DNA of 31,817 bases from a virus: IMG/VR virus record IMGVR_UViG_3300046517_001014, positions 1 to 31,817 of that record, one strand, 5' to 3'. The translations under genes were made by a program, and so were the position numbers. How positions within the stretch are numbered: the stretch's first letter is position 1; each line of letters opens with the position of its first letter. This document shows, in pieces, positions 5,853 through 13,161 of the stretch. The notes below the pieces were generated by a model. It searched no databases. It was not told where the DNA came from and worked only from the letters and a program-made list of their open reading frames with translations.

Positions 5853-6164
5853 ATGACCAACACGAGCGCATCGAATCCCCGCCCGTCCACGCACACCGAC
5901 CTCGCCGGTGCCGTCGATGTCGATGTCGATGTCGAGGTTCGCCTCGCCGATGGGGTTATCCTCACCCAGGGCGAGGTCACCCTGGCCCGGCGGCCCTTCG
6001 ACGGTCGGCTCGCAGCGTTCGGTGACGCGCCCGACATGTGGATCAGCGGCGCGCTGCTGGCGACGCTGCGCAAGCTCAGCGCCCCGGGCTCGGCGACCGA
6101 GCTGGACTTCCGCGCCGCCATCGACGAGATCGAGGCCGCCGCGGTTGAGGCCGCAGGCGCATGA
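5853..6164 (+). CDS. hypothetical protein from a leaderless start, 103 aa
   Basis: The start is ATG 5853, directly at the predicted transcription start; the open frame upstream crosses the attP region and is not used. The N-terminus is Ser/Thr-rich and followed by a GAVDVDVDVEVRLADG segment encoded partly by a GTCGAT hexamer repeat. The C-terminal third is an acidic helix (ATELDFRAAIDEIEAAAVEAA). I recognise no domain. It is the first gene after attP and has an operator-like promoter, so it may belong to the lysogeny or accessory module. It is coupled by ATGA to the next gene. Confidence 0.6.
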   Translation: MTNTSASNPRPSTHTDLAGAVDVDVDVEVRLADGVILTQGEVTLARRPFDGRLAAFGDAPDMWISGALLATLRKLSAPGSATELDFRAAIDEIEAAAVEAAGA

Positions 6165-6400
6165 CCGCTCGCCGGCGCAAGACGGGCAAGGTCGGTGGTC
6201 GCCGCGCCGGCGCTGGCCGGCCGCCGCTCTCCGCCGCCGCGGCCCGCAGCGTCAGGCGCACGGTCCCACTGCTGCCCTCCGAAGCCGCTGCCCACGACGA
6301 GGCTCGCGGCGAGACGCCTTGGGCCGAATGGATCCGCGAGGCCGCCGACCTGGCGATCAGGCGAGCTCGACGATGCCGGTTGAGATCCACGTGGTGGTGA
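6161..6400 (+). CDS. small basic DNA-binding-like protein, 79 aa
   Basis: The sequence begins TARRRKTGKVGGRRAGAGRPP, the basic GG-R-GAGRPP signature common in small plasmid and phage proteins of the ribbon-helix-helix or MobC-like type. It continues with a strand and a helix (SVRRTVPLLPSEAAAHDEA, then TPWAEWIREAADLAIRRA). A ribbon-helix-helix DNA-binding fold is likely but the target is unknown. The natural end of such proteins is near IRRARR. The final 13 codons here are read from the 71-bp duplicated segment starting at 6361, so the C-terminus appears to have been rewritten by the duplication. Confidence 0.65.
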   Translation: MTARRRKTGKVGGRRAGAGRPPLSAAAARSVRRTVPLLPSEAAAHDEARGETPWAEWIREAADLAIRRARRCRLRSTWW

Positions 6401-6431
6401 GCCCCCTGCCGATCACCTTCGTTACGGCGGT
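6361..6431 (+). repeat. 71-bp direct repeat, copy 1 (displaced virion-gene fragment)
   Basis: Positions 6361-6431 match 21826-21896 at 69 of 71 bases, in the same orientation, 15,465 bp apart. The differences are 6381 (T for G) and 6423 (T for G). On the minus strand both copies read AVTKVIGRGLTTTWISTGIVELA, and both differences are silent. Copy 2 lies inside an intact virion gene. Copy 1 has no start codon and ends in TGA at 6359-6357, so it is a gene fragment. Confidence 0.9.
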
Positions 6432-6455
6432 AACGGCACACGCTAGCTGTTCGGT

Positions 6456-6549
6456 CGCCGCCTGAGCGGCGTCCTAGCTGTACCCCGGCCTCGGCCGGCC
6501 CCGTTGGCGGCATCCGGCCGCACATTTTCAATCGCCGCTCTCCGCGGCG
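6456..6549 (+). promoter_or_regulatory. hairpin-rich leader or terminator region
   Basis: Three GC-rich inverted repeats occur in the 163-bp gap before the next gene: CGCCGC-CTGA-GCGGCG (6456-6471), CCGGCC-TC-GGCCGG (6485-6498) and CGCCGC-TCTCC-GCGGCG (6533-6549). The third ends exactly at the GGAAGG ribosome binding site (about 6551-6556). The first and third share the same stem sequences, so they could exchange partners. This layout suits termination followed by an attenuator-like leader, but the function is not shown. Confidence 0.4.
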
Positions 6550-6563
6550 GGAAGGTTACGATC

Positions 6564-7202
6564 ATGAACACGAACATCGCTGACATCACGCTCACTCACG
6601 CGCAGGCCGCTCACTTGCGCGTGGAAAATGACCGGCAGGCGCTCGACTGCCGAGCCGGCGCGCTCGCCGACATCGCCGAGAGGGCGTCCGCGTACGCCGA
6701 GATCGCGCGCATCGACTCGGATCCCGTGCACGTCGCGGTGATGGATCTCATCGTCGGGATGCAGCATGGCCTTCCGGCGGGCGCCGTGCTCCGGTGGCCC
6801 GACGGATCGCTGGCACGCCGCGCGAGCATCGACCTCAACCCGCGGACCGCCGACCACGGACCGCCGCCGGGCGTCACCGACGACCGGATCCGCGAACTCC
6901 GCAGCGAGGCGCTCGGCTCCAGCATGATGCCGCAGGACATCGCGCTCGTCGCGCTGTGCGATCGCGCTCTGGGCGATGAGATCTGCCAGGAGGACTACGT
7001 CACCGAGGAGGACTACGTCACCGAGGGCGGCCTGACTGGCTACCAGCGGTCCGAGATCAGCAGGATCGCTCGCCTGACGGTGGACGCAGCGCGCGCCGAA
7101 TGCGCCGCCATCATCGCGTCCAGTCGCCCGGCGTCCGGATGGGAGGACCGCGCCGTCGTCGCGGCCCAGGCCGCGGGCGTGCTACGGCACGACGCGCAGT
7201 AG
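6564..7202 (+). CDS. hypothetical protein, 212 aa
   Basis: ATG 6564 is preceded by GGAAGG at about 6551-6556; the frame is open further upstream but lacks a site there. The protein is acidic and largely helical. Residues near 132-144 hold a tandem duplication, EEDYVTEEDYVTE, encoded by an 18-bp direct repeat near 6991-7023. The C-terminal part (ISRIARLTVDAARAECAAI) is a long amphipathic helix. No family is recognised. It is the last rightward gene, and its 3' end overlaps the leftward endolysin gene tail to tail by 21 bp. Confidence 0.7.
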   Translation: MNTNIADITLTHAQAAHLRVENDRQALDCRAGALADIAERASAYAEIARIDSDPVHVAVMDLIVGMQHGLPAGAVLRWPDGSLARRASIDLNPRTADHGPPPGVTDDRIRELRSEALGSSMMPQDIALVALCDRALGDEICQEDYVTEEDYVTEGGLTGYQRSEISRIARLTVDAARAECAAIIASSRPASGWEDRAVVAAQAAGVLRHDAQ

Positions 7203-7775
7203 CACGCTGCGATGCTCGGGCTTGGGCCACGTCAGGTCGTGCCCATCCCAGTGCGCCGCGGTGGTGCCCACGATGCCGGGCCGCGCGCCGTTCGGGCCGC
7301 GGCACTGCACGACGTCGAGCCCGGCCCACGTCGGCCGCGTCCAGTCCCACTCGAGCAGGCGCGACACGCCGGTCACGATCGCCACGTGGCCGATCCAGGT
7401 CCGGTGCTCGCCGCCGACCAGCAGCGAGAACGTCGGGTAGGTCAGCAGGTCGCCGAGCTGCGGCGGGCCGCTGGTCACGCGCGTGAACAGCTCGCGCGCG
7501 TGGTCGGCGTCCTCGATCGCGCTGTTGCAGTTGAGGTCGTCGGTGACCGAGGCCCAGGGCCCGACGTTGAAGCCCGGGCGGTGGCGCCTGAGCCCGTAGC
7601 AGCGGCAGATCGCGAACCCGGCGCAGTCGCTGGGGCCGCCGATCGGCGTGTCACAGTCGCCGGTCCCGAGCTCGTAGACGCCGGTGCCGACCAGCGAGCG
7701 CGCGACCGTGACGGCCGCGATCGGCGACGCCGGTCGGCCGGCGATCGCGACCGGGTGGCCGACGGGCCAGGTCAC
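7182..7775 (-). CDS. endolysin, Cys/His peptidase (NlpC/P60 or CHAP-like)
   Basis: A 197-residue putative cell-wall hydrolase that would cut peptidoglycan peptide bonds at lysis. The start is GTG 7775, in a GTGA overlap with the upstream holin-like gene. The expected Cys/His motifs are present: Cys51 in SDCAGFAICR (block DC-GF) and His130 in IGHVAIV, with PQLGDLLTY between them as the usual GDLL strand. The helix before Cys51 (ARSLVGTGVYELGTGDC) matches the N-terminal part of NlpC/P60 amidases. There is no signal peptide, so it needs the holin for release. It is the last gene of the late operon. Confidence 0.75.
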   Translation of the reverse strand: MTWPVGHPVAIAGRPASPIAAVTVARSLVGTGVYELGTGDCDTPIGGPSDCAGFAICRCYGLRRHRPGFNVGPWASVTDDLNCNSAIEDADHARELFTRVTSGPPQLGDLLTYPTFSLLVGGEHRTWIGHVAIVTGVSRLLEWDWTRPTWAGLDVVQCRGPNGARPGIVGTTAAHWDGHDLTWPKPEHRSVLLRVVP

Positions 7776-8476
7776 AGCGGCCCGGCGCTCGTCTGGTAGG
7801 TCGTCACCCCGGCCTTGCCCTTGAGCCGCGCGAACGACGCCCACGCTCGAGCGGCGTCGTTGCTCGGCGGGGCGGTGGCTGCCGCCGCGTGCGCCGGCGC
7901 GGAGCTCGAGCTCGGACCCCGGCTCGCGACCAGCGGCCCGAGCACGCACCCGCCGATCACCAGCCCGGCCGCCTCGGCCTGCGCCTCGATCGCATCCCAG
8001 TCGATCGGGGTGCCGGCGACCACGTAGGTCGCCACGCTGCGCGCCAGCTGGGTGCCAAGGGTGGCGAGCTGGCCCTCGTCGAGCTTGGCGCAGTCGACGA
8101 TCTTGCCGCCGGTGTCGGTGACGAGCTGGCCAGCGCCGCACGCGGTGGTGCACACGGAGCCTCCGATCAGGCATGCGAGTAGGAGCGCAGCGAGCGGTGC
8201 GAGACCCGACGCACGCGCCGCGGCCGCCTGCTCCTTGCCGGCCGCGAGATTCATGGTGACGCTCGCGAGCGTGGTCTGCCCGTTGGCGATCGCTGCGCTC
8301 TTGCCGACGTCGGCAACCCCCTGCGCGCCGACGTAGACCAGCAGTGCGGCGAAGATGCGATCGAGCGCGGCGGGGTCGAGCGCGAACCCGAAGCGCCCGG
8401 CGAGGTAGATGGCAATGGCCGACAGCGCGGCGAGGAACTTCTTGGACGTGAACAGATCGATCAACGTGGCCTTCAT
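7772..8476 (-). CDS. holin-like membrane protein with internal lipobox-like segment
   Basis: The 234-residue protein begins with a holin-type domain: TSKKFLAALSAIAIYLAG (first membrane helix, about 10-29), then IFAALLVYVGAQGVADVGKS (second helix and the G-QG-ADVGK ending seen in phage holins). Residues about 92-108 form a third hydrophobic stretch, PLAALLLACLIGG, with a lipobox-like LLAC at Cys102. A Cys- and Ala-rich periplasmic-type tail follows. It looks like a holin joined to a spanin-like lipoprotein. An in-frame Met75 could start the second part separately, although no clear ribosome site precedes it. AGGA precedes ATG 8476. Confidence 0.65.
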   Translation of the reverse strand: MKATLIDLFTSKKFLAALSAIAIYLAGRFGFALDPAALDRIFAALLVYVGAQGVADVGKSAAIANGQTTLASVTMNLAAGKEQAAAARASGLAPLAALLLACLIGGSVCTTACGAGQLVTDTGGKIVDCAKLDEGQLATLGTQLARSVATYVVAGTPIDWDAIEAQAEAAGLVIGGCVLGPLVASRGPSSSSAPAHAAAATAPPSNDAARAWASFARLKGKAGVTTYQTSAGPL

Positions 8477-8499
8477 CGTGTCCTGCTTTCGGTGGGTGG

Positions 8500-8934
8500 T
8501 CAGTCGTCATGCCCGCCGGGTCGCGGCGGGCGGTAGCCTTGCGGGTAGCCTTGCGGGGCCGTCTTGATCCGATCGCGGCGCTCCGGCGGATCGACCGCCT
8601 GCATCTCGAGCGGTGTGAACCGCTCGCGCCAGTCGAGCGCCGAGTCGACCTTGGCCTCGACGCGGACGATCGCCTGCTTGACCTCGGCTTGGGCGGCGAG
8701 GTCCCGGGCCGTGTGCTCGTCGACCAGGATCGCGACGCGATCGATCGTGGCGATCTGGCGCTCGACGAGGCGTGCGTCCTGCTCGCGCTTGAGCGCGGCG
8801 CTCTCCTTCGTCGCGGCGATATCCTCGCGCCGGATCGTCGCCCACAGGCCGACCGCCCAGCGCGTGACCACGGCGAGCGAGCCGCCGGCTGCGGTGAGCA
8901 GGGTGGTCGCGAGCCCGATCTCGGCGTCGGTCAC
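8500..8934 (-). CDS. membrane-anchored coiled-coil lysis-module protein, 144 aa
   Basis: GTG 8934 overlaps the upstream stop (GTGA). Residues about 6-34 (IGLATTLLTAAGGSLAVVTR, then WAVGLWATI) form one long hydrophobic segment. A charged helix to about residue 105 follows, with heptad-like spacing (VERQIATIDRVAILVDEH). The Pro-rich tail contains a short tandem repeat, PQGYPQGY. The architecture of one anchor plus coiled coil next to holin and endolysin genes suggests a second holin, antiholin or inner spanin, which cannot be separated from sequence alone. Confidence 0.6.
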   Translation of the reverse strand: MTDAEIGLATTLLTAAGGSLAVVTRWAVGLWATIRREDIAATKESAALKREQDARLVERQIATIDRVAILVDEHTARDLAAQAEVKQAIVRVEAKVDSALDWRERFTPLEMQAVDPPERRDRIKTAPQGYPQGYRPPRPGGHDD

Positions 8935-10478
8935 GGCTTGATTCCGATCACCGCGCCGCACGCGAGGGTCGCGAGCGCGAAGGCGACGGTGACGTTGCCG
9001 GTCGCGGCGGCCGCCGCGAGCTGCGCCTGCCACGCGGCGTGCGTGATGAAGTCGGGCGACGCCGTCCGGTTCGATCCGACGACGCTCGCGGCGCCGGTGA
9101 TCGCACCGAGCGGCGTCATCGTCACCGGGTTGTCGGTCGCGTTGGTGCGGTAGCCGCCCGCGATCAGGAGGATGCCCTCGCCGGCGAATCCCGTCGTCTT
9201 GCCGGTGAGGGTCAACGCGGTCTGGAACGCGTTGTTCACGCTGGTCTGGATCACGTCCACCGTCGGGCCCGCGTTCGGCCCGCGCACGACGACGATCCGG
9301 CCGCCGTTGATCGGGTTGCCGCTCGCACCCATGGTGGTCGGCGGCATTGCGCCGTGCCCGGTCACCAGGTCGGCTGACGTGACCGGCCGCGTGAAGATTG
9401 CCATCCGCGTCGTGCTCGTGCCGTCGGTCGAGCTCGCGGTTCCCTGCGACGTCCACGGCTGCGCGCCCGTCGTGGTGGGCGTCGGGATCGCGCCGTTCGC
9501 GCCGCTCGCCGTCTGCGAGAACGCGGTGTAGATCTCGAGGTCCCCGTTGATCGCGCAGCCGGGGCCGACCGGGCTGTACGCGCCCGTGGAGGTGTACGTC
9601 GGGCCCCAGCCGACGATCTGCGGCACCGTCGGCCGAACGCGCGCGACGCCGAGCTTGTCGAGCATCGCGTAGGCGACCCGCTGGCCGAGCACTACGAGGG
9701 AATTGCCGCTGAAGTGGAGGTTGTCGCTGTGGAGCGCGAGGTCGTCCGTCCAGACCTGCACCACGTTCGACGGGAACGTGGTCACCATCGCGTCCTGTGC
9801 CGCCTGGATCGTCGTCAGGAATGTGACCGCGGCCGCCTGGTTCGCCGAGTTGCGGACCTGGATGATCGCGAGCGATGCGCCCCACTTCGCGATCGCCGCG
9901 GTGTAGATCGCCGTCAGGTTCGCGTTGCAGTTTCCCGCGTCGGTCCCGTTCACACCGTCGTTGCCGCCGATCACCGGGATGATGCCGCGCACGCGGCCGC
10001 CGAACTGATCAGCGAGCGAGGTGCTCTGGCTCCACAAGTTCGGCCCGGCCGCGGGCAGCGTCGGGAAGTTGGCGAGCGGCGTCCACTGCTTGGCGGCGAT
10101 CCCGGAGATGGCGTGCTCGAGGAGCGAGCACGGGAATCCGGCGCGCACCATCTCCTGCGCAAACGGGACCTGGAACCCGCTGTTCTGGACGCCGGCGACG
10201 TTGTACGGCCCGACGCCGCCGGTCACGTCGGCCAGGTAGCTGACCGGATCCGACGACGATTGCGAGTAGCGCTTGAGGTAGTTGACCGAGCCGATCGGCC
10301 CCATCACGTTGAACGCCGAGTCGAACTCGCTATCGACGCCCTTGGCCTGCGCGACGCCCTGGCCGACGCCGTTCGAATCGGCGGGGCCGAGGAAGAACAC
10401 GTCGCCGTTGCTGCCCGGGCTCAGGCCAGAGAGCAGCCCGGACACGAGCCCCGAGCGGATTCCGGACCGCAGGCTCAC
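8931..10478 (-). CDS. SGNH-hydrolase tail protein (carbohydrate esterase)
   Basis: A 515-residue virion protein with an SGNH/sialate-O-acetylesterase-like domain that would deacetylate surface polysaccharide during adsorption. Catalytic blocks are visible in order: GPADSNGVGQG at 31-41 with Ser35 as likely nucleophile, GGNDG at 171-175 (the block III Asn) and SDNLHFSG at 251-258 with Asp252 and His255. The second half (about 275-515) is Thr/Ser/Gly-rich and beta-like, as in tail spike or fibre carbohydrate-binding regions, and ends in a hydrophobic helix. It lies between the virion genes and the lysis genes. No trimerisation or auto-cleavage domain is seen on this protein. Confidence 0.8.
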   Translation of the reverse strand: MSLRSGIRSGLVSGLLSGLSPGSNGDVFFLGPADSNGVGQGVAQAKGVDSEFDSAFNVMGPIGSVNYLKRYSQSSSDPVSYLADVTGGVGPYNVAGVQNSGFQVPFAQEMVRAGFPCSLLEHAISGIAAKQWTPLANFPTLPAAGPNLWSQSTSLADQFGGRVRGIIPVIGGNDGVNGTDAGNCNANLTAIYTAAIAKWGASLAIIQVRNSANQAAAVTFLTTIQAAQDAMVTTFPSNVVQVWTDDLALHSDNLHFSGNSLVVLGQRVAYAMLDKLGVARVRPTVPQIVGWGPTYTSTGAYSPVGPGCAINGDLEIYTAFSQTASGANGAIPTPTTTGAQPWTSQGTASSTDGTSTTRMAIFTRPVTSADLVTGHGAMPPTTMGASGNPINGGRIVVVRGPNAGPTVDVIQTSVNNAFQTALTLTGKTTGFAGEGILLIAGGYRTNATDNPVTMTPLGAITGAASVVGSNRTASPDFITHAAWQAQLAAAAATGNVTVAFALATLACGAVIGIKP

Positions 10479-10816
10479 GCCTCGGGCCCTCCGTCACGGA
10501 GGTCGATCGTCGTCACGGCGGCCGTGACGATCTTCAGGCGGGCGCGCCGCTGCCGGACGTTCTCGATGTTGATCACGAGCGACCCGGCAGCGCTCGCGGC
10601 CGGCCCGGTGAACGTGAGCCCGCTGTCTTTCCAGATCCACGCGTCGCCGGGGATGGTGACCGCGGCGCGCTCGAAGCTGCTCAGCTCGACGGTGATCGTG
10701 GCCGAGCTCGTCGCGTCCAGCCACGCGAGCTGGGCGCCGATCCAGCCGTCGCGGATCGGAAGCTCGACGTAGAGCGTGGTGGTGGTCGGGATGGTTCCGT
10801 GGAACAAGCTGCTCAT
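10475..10816 (-). CDS. small virion-associated hypothetical protein, 113 aa
   Basis: ATG 10816 overlaps the upstream stop, and its own stop overlaps the SGNH gene start (ATGA). The sequence is beta-rich (TTTTLYVELPIRDGWIG, ATITVELSSFER, LTFTGPAAS, SLVINIENVRQRRARLKIV). The pattern resembles a small jelly-roll or beta-sandwich, such as a tail tip or adaptor for the esterase. No family is recognised, and the virion role is inferred from its position. Confidence 0.65.
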   Translation of the reverse strand: MSSLFHGTIPTTTTLYVELPIRDGWIGAQLAWLDATSSATITVELSSFERAAVTIPGDAWIWKDSGLTFTGPAASAAGSLVINIENVRQRRARLKIVTAAVTTIDLRDGGPEA

Positions 10817-13161
10817 GTGCTGCTGCCTTCCTCGCGTCGCTGGGACGGTGTGCCGACCTCGGTCCGGTTCTTGACGCTTCCGAACTGGGGCTGTGCCTGC
10901 GGTCGCTCGGGCTCGTACGTGTATTGCGCCTGCAGCACCGAGAGGATCGCGGGGTCCATCGCCGGATCGACCGGGAGCCCAGTGAGGATCGACAGCGCCA
11001 GGCGGCGCGCCGGCGACAGCGTGCGCTGCAGCGTGGGCAGCTCGGCGGCCACCCGGTGAACGAAGTCTGCGAGCTCCTCGGGTGCGATCGCCCGCAGCGT
11101 CGCCGCATCCTCCGGCGTGACCGATCCGCTCGCGGCGCGCTCGAGCACGGCGTGCGGATCCTCGGCTGCCGCGGCAGACCGGGCGAATCCCCGCATCTCC
11201 ATGTCCGACGGCTGCCAGCGATCGGGTCCCATCTGGATGCCGGCGAGGTCCGGACGGCGCGGGATCAGGCTCGACAGGTACTCGATGCGCCGCGCGGCGA
11301 GCGTCTCGATCCGATCAGCGAGAATCGGCTGCGTCGCCCGGAGCGGCCCCAGGCGGGCGCCCATCGCTGTGCGGGCCTCGGGGCGGAGCCGCGGCGTGCC
11401 GGTCTCGTCGTAGGCGGTCTGCGACTTGATCTCGTCGGTGCGGCGCTTGTAGAGCGTGGCGAGCGTCGCTTTGCCCTTGGGTTCCGGATCTTGCTGGTCG
11501 TCGGTCGCCGGCGCATAGCGGAGCCTCCCAAGAATCTCGGTCGCGGCGATCGGGGCGACCGGCGTAGCCTTCGCGGCCCCCTTCGCGGCGACATCGAGGA
11601 ACGAGGACACCGCGGCGCCGGCGCGCTGGCTGGCCTTGCCGACCGCAGCGCTCAGCCCGCCGGTGACCCGGCCGGCGACCGATGCGATCTCGGCCATGCG
11701 GCCGGCGAAGGGGATCGCGTGGAACACGGTCTCGCCGAGCGATTTCTCTCGGGGCACGTCCAGCGCCGCGCGCGCGGCCTCGATCTGCGTGAGGCGCTCC
11801 GATGTCGGCTCCGCGCTGAGCCGCTGGATCGAGCGATATAGATCGCCCACGCGCGTCTCGGCATGGTTGATGTTCTGCGCGGCCTCGAGGCGGGGAGGGA
11901 AGTTCGGCGTGGCCCCGGTATCGGTGGTGCCGTAGCGCTTGAGCATGATCCGATCGACCTCCTCGTCGATGACGGGCGACGTCGGGGACAGCCCACCCTT
12001 GCCGACCACCATCCCCTTGACCTTGTTGTCGAGGATCTCCTGGCGAATCGTCGTCGGCGCATCGCGGAATCCGTCGAGGAACGCCTTCCGTTCCGTATCG
12101 GCCTCGATGCCGATCTTCTTGAGCGCCTGCGCTTGCTCCTCCAGTGCCCGCATCGCGACCTTGGGATCACGCGCGAGCGCGGTCTCATTTCGGAGCAGGT
12201 TACGCACCTTGATGTCGGCCGCGCGCGACTCGACGCCGAGCCCGCGCACGTACTTGCTCGGATGCTTCGACGTGAAGCCCCACGCTTGCTCGGCCTCGGT
12301 GTCGTCCGCGTGATCCCGCAGCGCCTGGACGAACGTGTCGCGCTCGGGCTGGCGCGCGGACTCGATCGCTTCGCGCTCGGTCGACGCCGCGGCAGCGAGA
12401 TCCTTCCGGTTCATCGTCGCGAGATCGGGCGCGAGCTGCTCGGCGACCGGCCCGGAGAGCTTCGCGTCGATCGCGCCCTTCGCGCGCAGCAGCCCGCGCT
12501 CGAGCGCGCCCGCGGCAAGCCCCGCGGCACCGCCGGCGACCCCGCCGAACAGGACGTTGCTCGAGAGCGTTCCCGCGGCGCGCTCGAAGGTGAGCGGATC
12601 GTCGGACAGCGCGAGCTCGCTGACGCCCTGGCCGGCGCCGAAGATGGCGCCCTCGGCCGCGCCGCCAAGCAGCGCGCCGCGCAGCCCGCCGCCCACCGCT
12701 GCGGCGACGCCAGCGCCCGCCTCACTGGCGAGTCCCGCGGGCAAGCTGGCGCCACCCGTGAGGACGGCGGGCGCGATCGCGCCCCCGAGCTCCGAGGCGA
12801 ACGAGATGCCAGGATTCTCCTCGCGCAGCTGGCGCAGATCGAACGCGGCATCGTCCCCACCGAGCGCGCGCGCGAGCACGTCCGAGGTGCCGAGCGACGC
12901 GCCACGAGCCACCCCGGCGAGCCCGGCCTTGATCCCACCGGCGACTCCGCCGTAGTCGGCCGCGCGCGCGGCCTGCGATGCGGCACCGAGCACGTCGACG
13001 TGGGTCTGGGGGCGCCACCCCCGCGAGAGCAGCGCGCTCGAATACTCGGCCGGAACGTCGCGCGCCACGCCACCCGGATCGATCATCGACACCGTGGACG
13101 CCGCGGCGGGGGCGGCTTGGTCAGCGGGCGGGGGCGCCGCAGGGTCGAGCGGATCGGCCAT
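10813..13161 (-). CDS. large internal virion / ejection protein, 782 aa
   Basis: The N-terminus is a Pro/Ala-rich linker. Residues about 70-225 are an exceptional run of Gly- and Ala-rich hydrophobic segments (GGVAGGIKAGLAGVARGASLG; AGAGVAAAVGGGLRGALLGG; LFGGVAGGAAGLAAGALERG), with the glycine-zipper pattern of proteins that insert into membranes. The rest is charged and helical with long coiled-coil potential. In podoviruses, large proteins of this build are stored in the capsid and ejected to form a channel across the cell envelope. The assignment rests on architecture and position, not on a catalytic motif; I see no lytic transglycosylase motif. It overlaps its neighbours by ATGA. Confidence 0.6.
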   Translation of the reverse strand: MADPLDPAAPPPADQAAPAAASTVSMIDPGGVARDVPAEYSSALLSRGWRPQTHVDVLGAASQAARAADYGGVAGGIKAGLAGVARGASLGTSDVLARALGGDDAAFDLRQLREENPGISFASELGGAIAPAVLTGGASLPAGLASEAGAGVAAAVGGGLRGALLGGAAEGAIFGAGQGVSELALSDDPLTFERAAGTLSSNVLFGGVAGGAAGLAAGALERGLLRAKGAIDAKLSGPVAEQLAPDLATMNRKDLAAAASTEREAIESARQPERDTFVQALRDHADDTEAEQAWGFTSKHPSKYVRGLGVESRAADIKVRNLLRNETALARDPKVAMRALEEQAQALKKIGIEADTERKAFLDGFRDAPTTIRQEILDNKVKGMVVGKGGLSPTSPVIDEEVDRIMLKRYGTTDTGATPNFPPRLEAAQNINHAETRVGDLYRSIQRLSAEPTSERLTQIEAARAALDVPREKSLGETVFHAIPFAGRMAEIASVAGRVTGGLSAAVGKASQRAGAAVSSFLDVAAKGAAKATPVAPIAATEILGRLRYAPATDDQQDPEPKGKATLATLYKRRTDEIKSQTAYDETGTPRLRPEARTAMGARLGPLRATQPILADRIETLAARRIEYLSSLIPRRPDLAGIQMGPDRWQPSDMEMRGFARSAAAAEDPHAVLERAASGSVTPEDAATLRAIAPEELADFVHRVAAELPTLQRTLSPARRLALSILTGLPVDPAMDPAILSVLQAQYTYEPERPQAQPQFGSVKNRTEVGTPSQRREEGSST

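Noticed and set aside
5641-5856. Plus-strand open frame beginning REGGLEPPRCYPL
   Set aside because: It is the antisense of the tRNA-Leu 3' half; GGLEPPR is the well-known false peptide from antisense tRNA T-arms.
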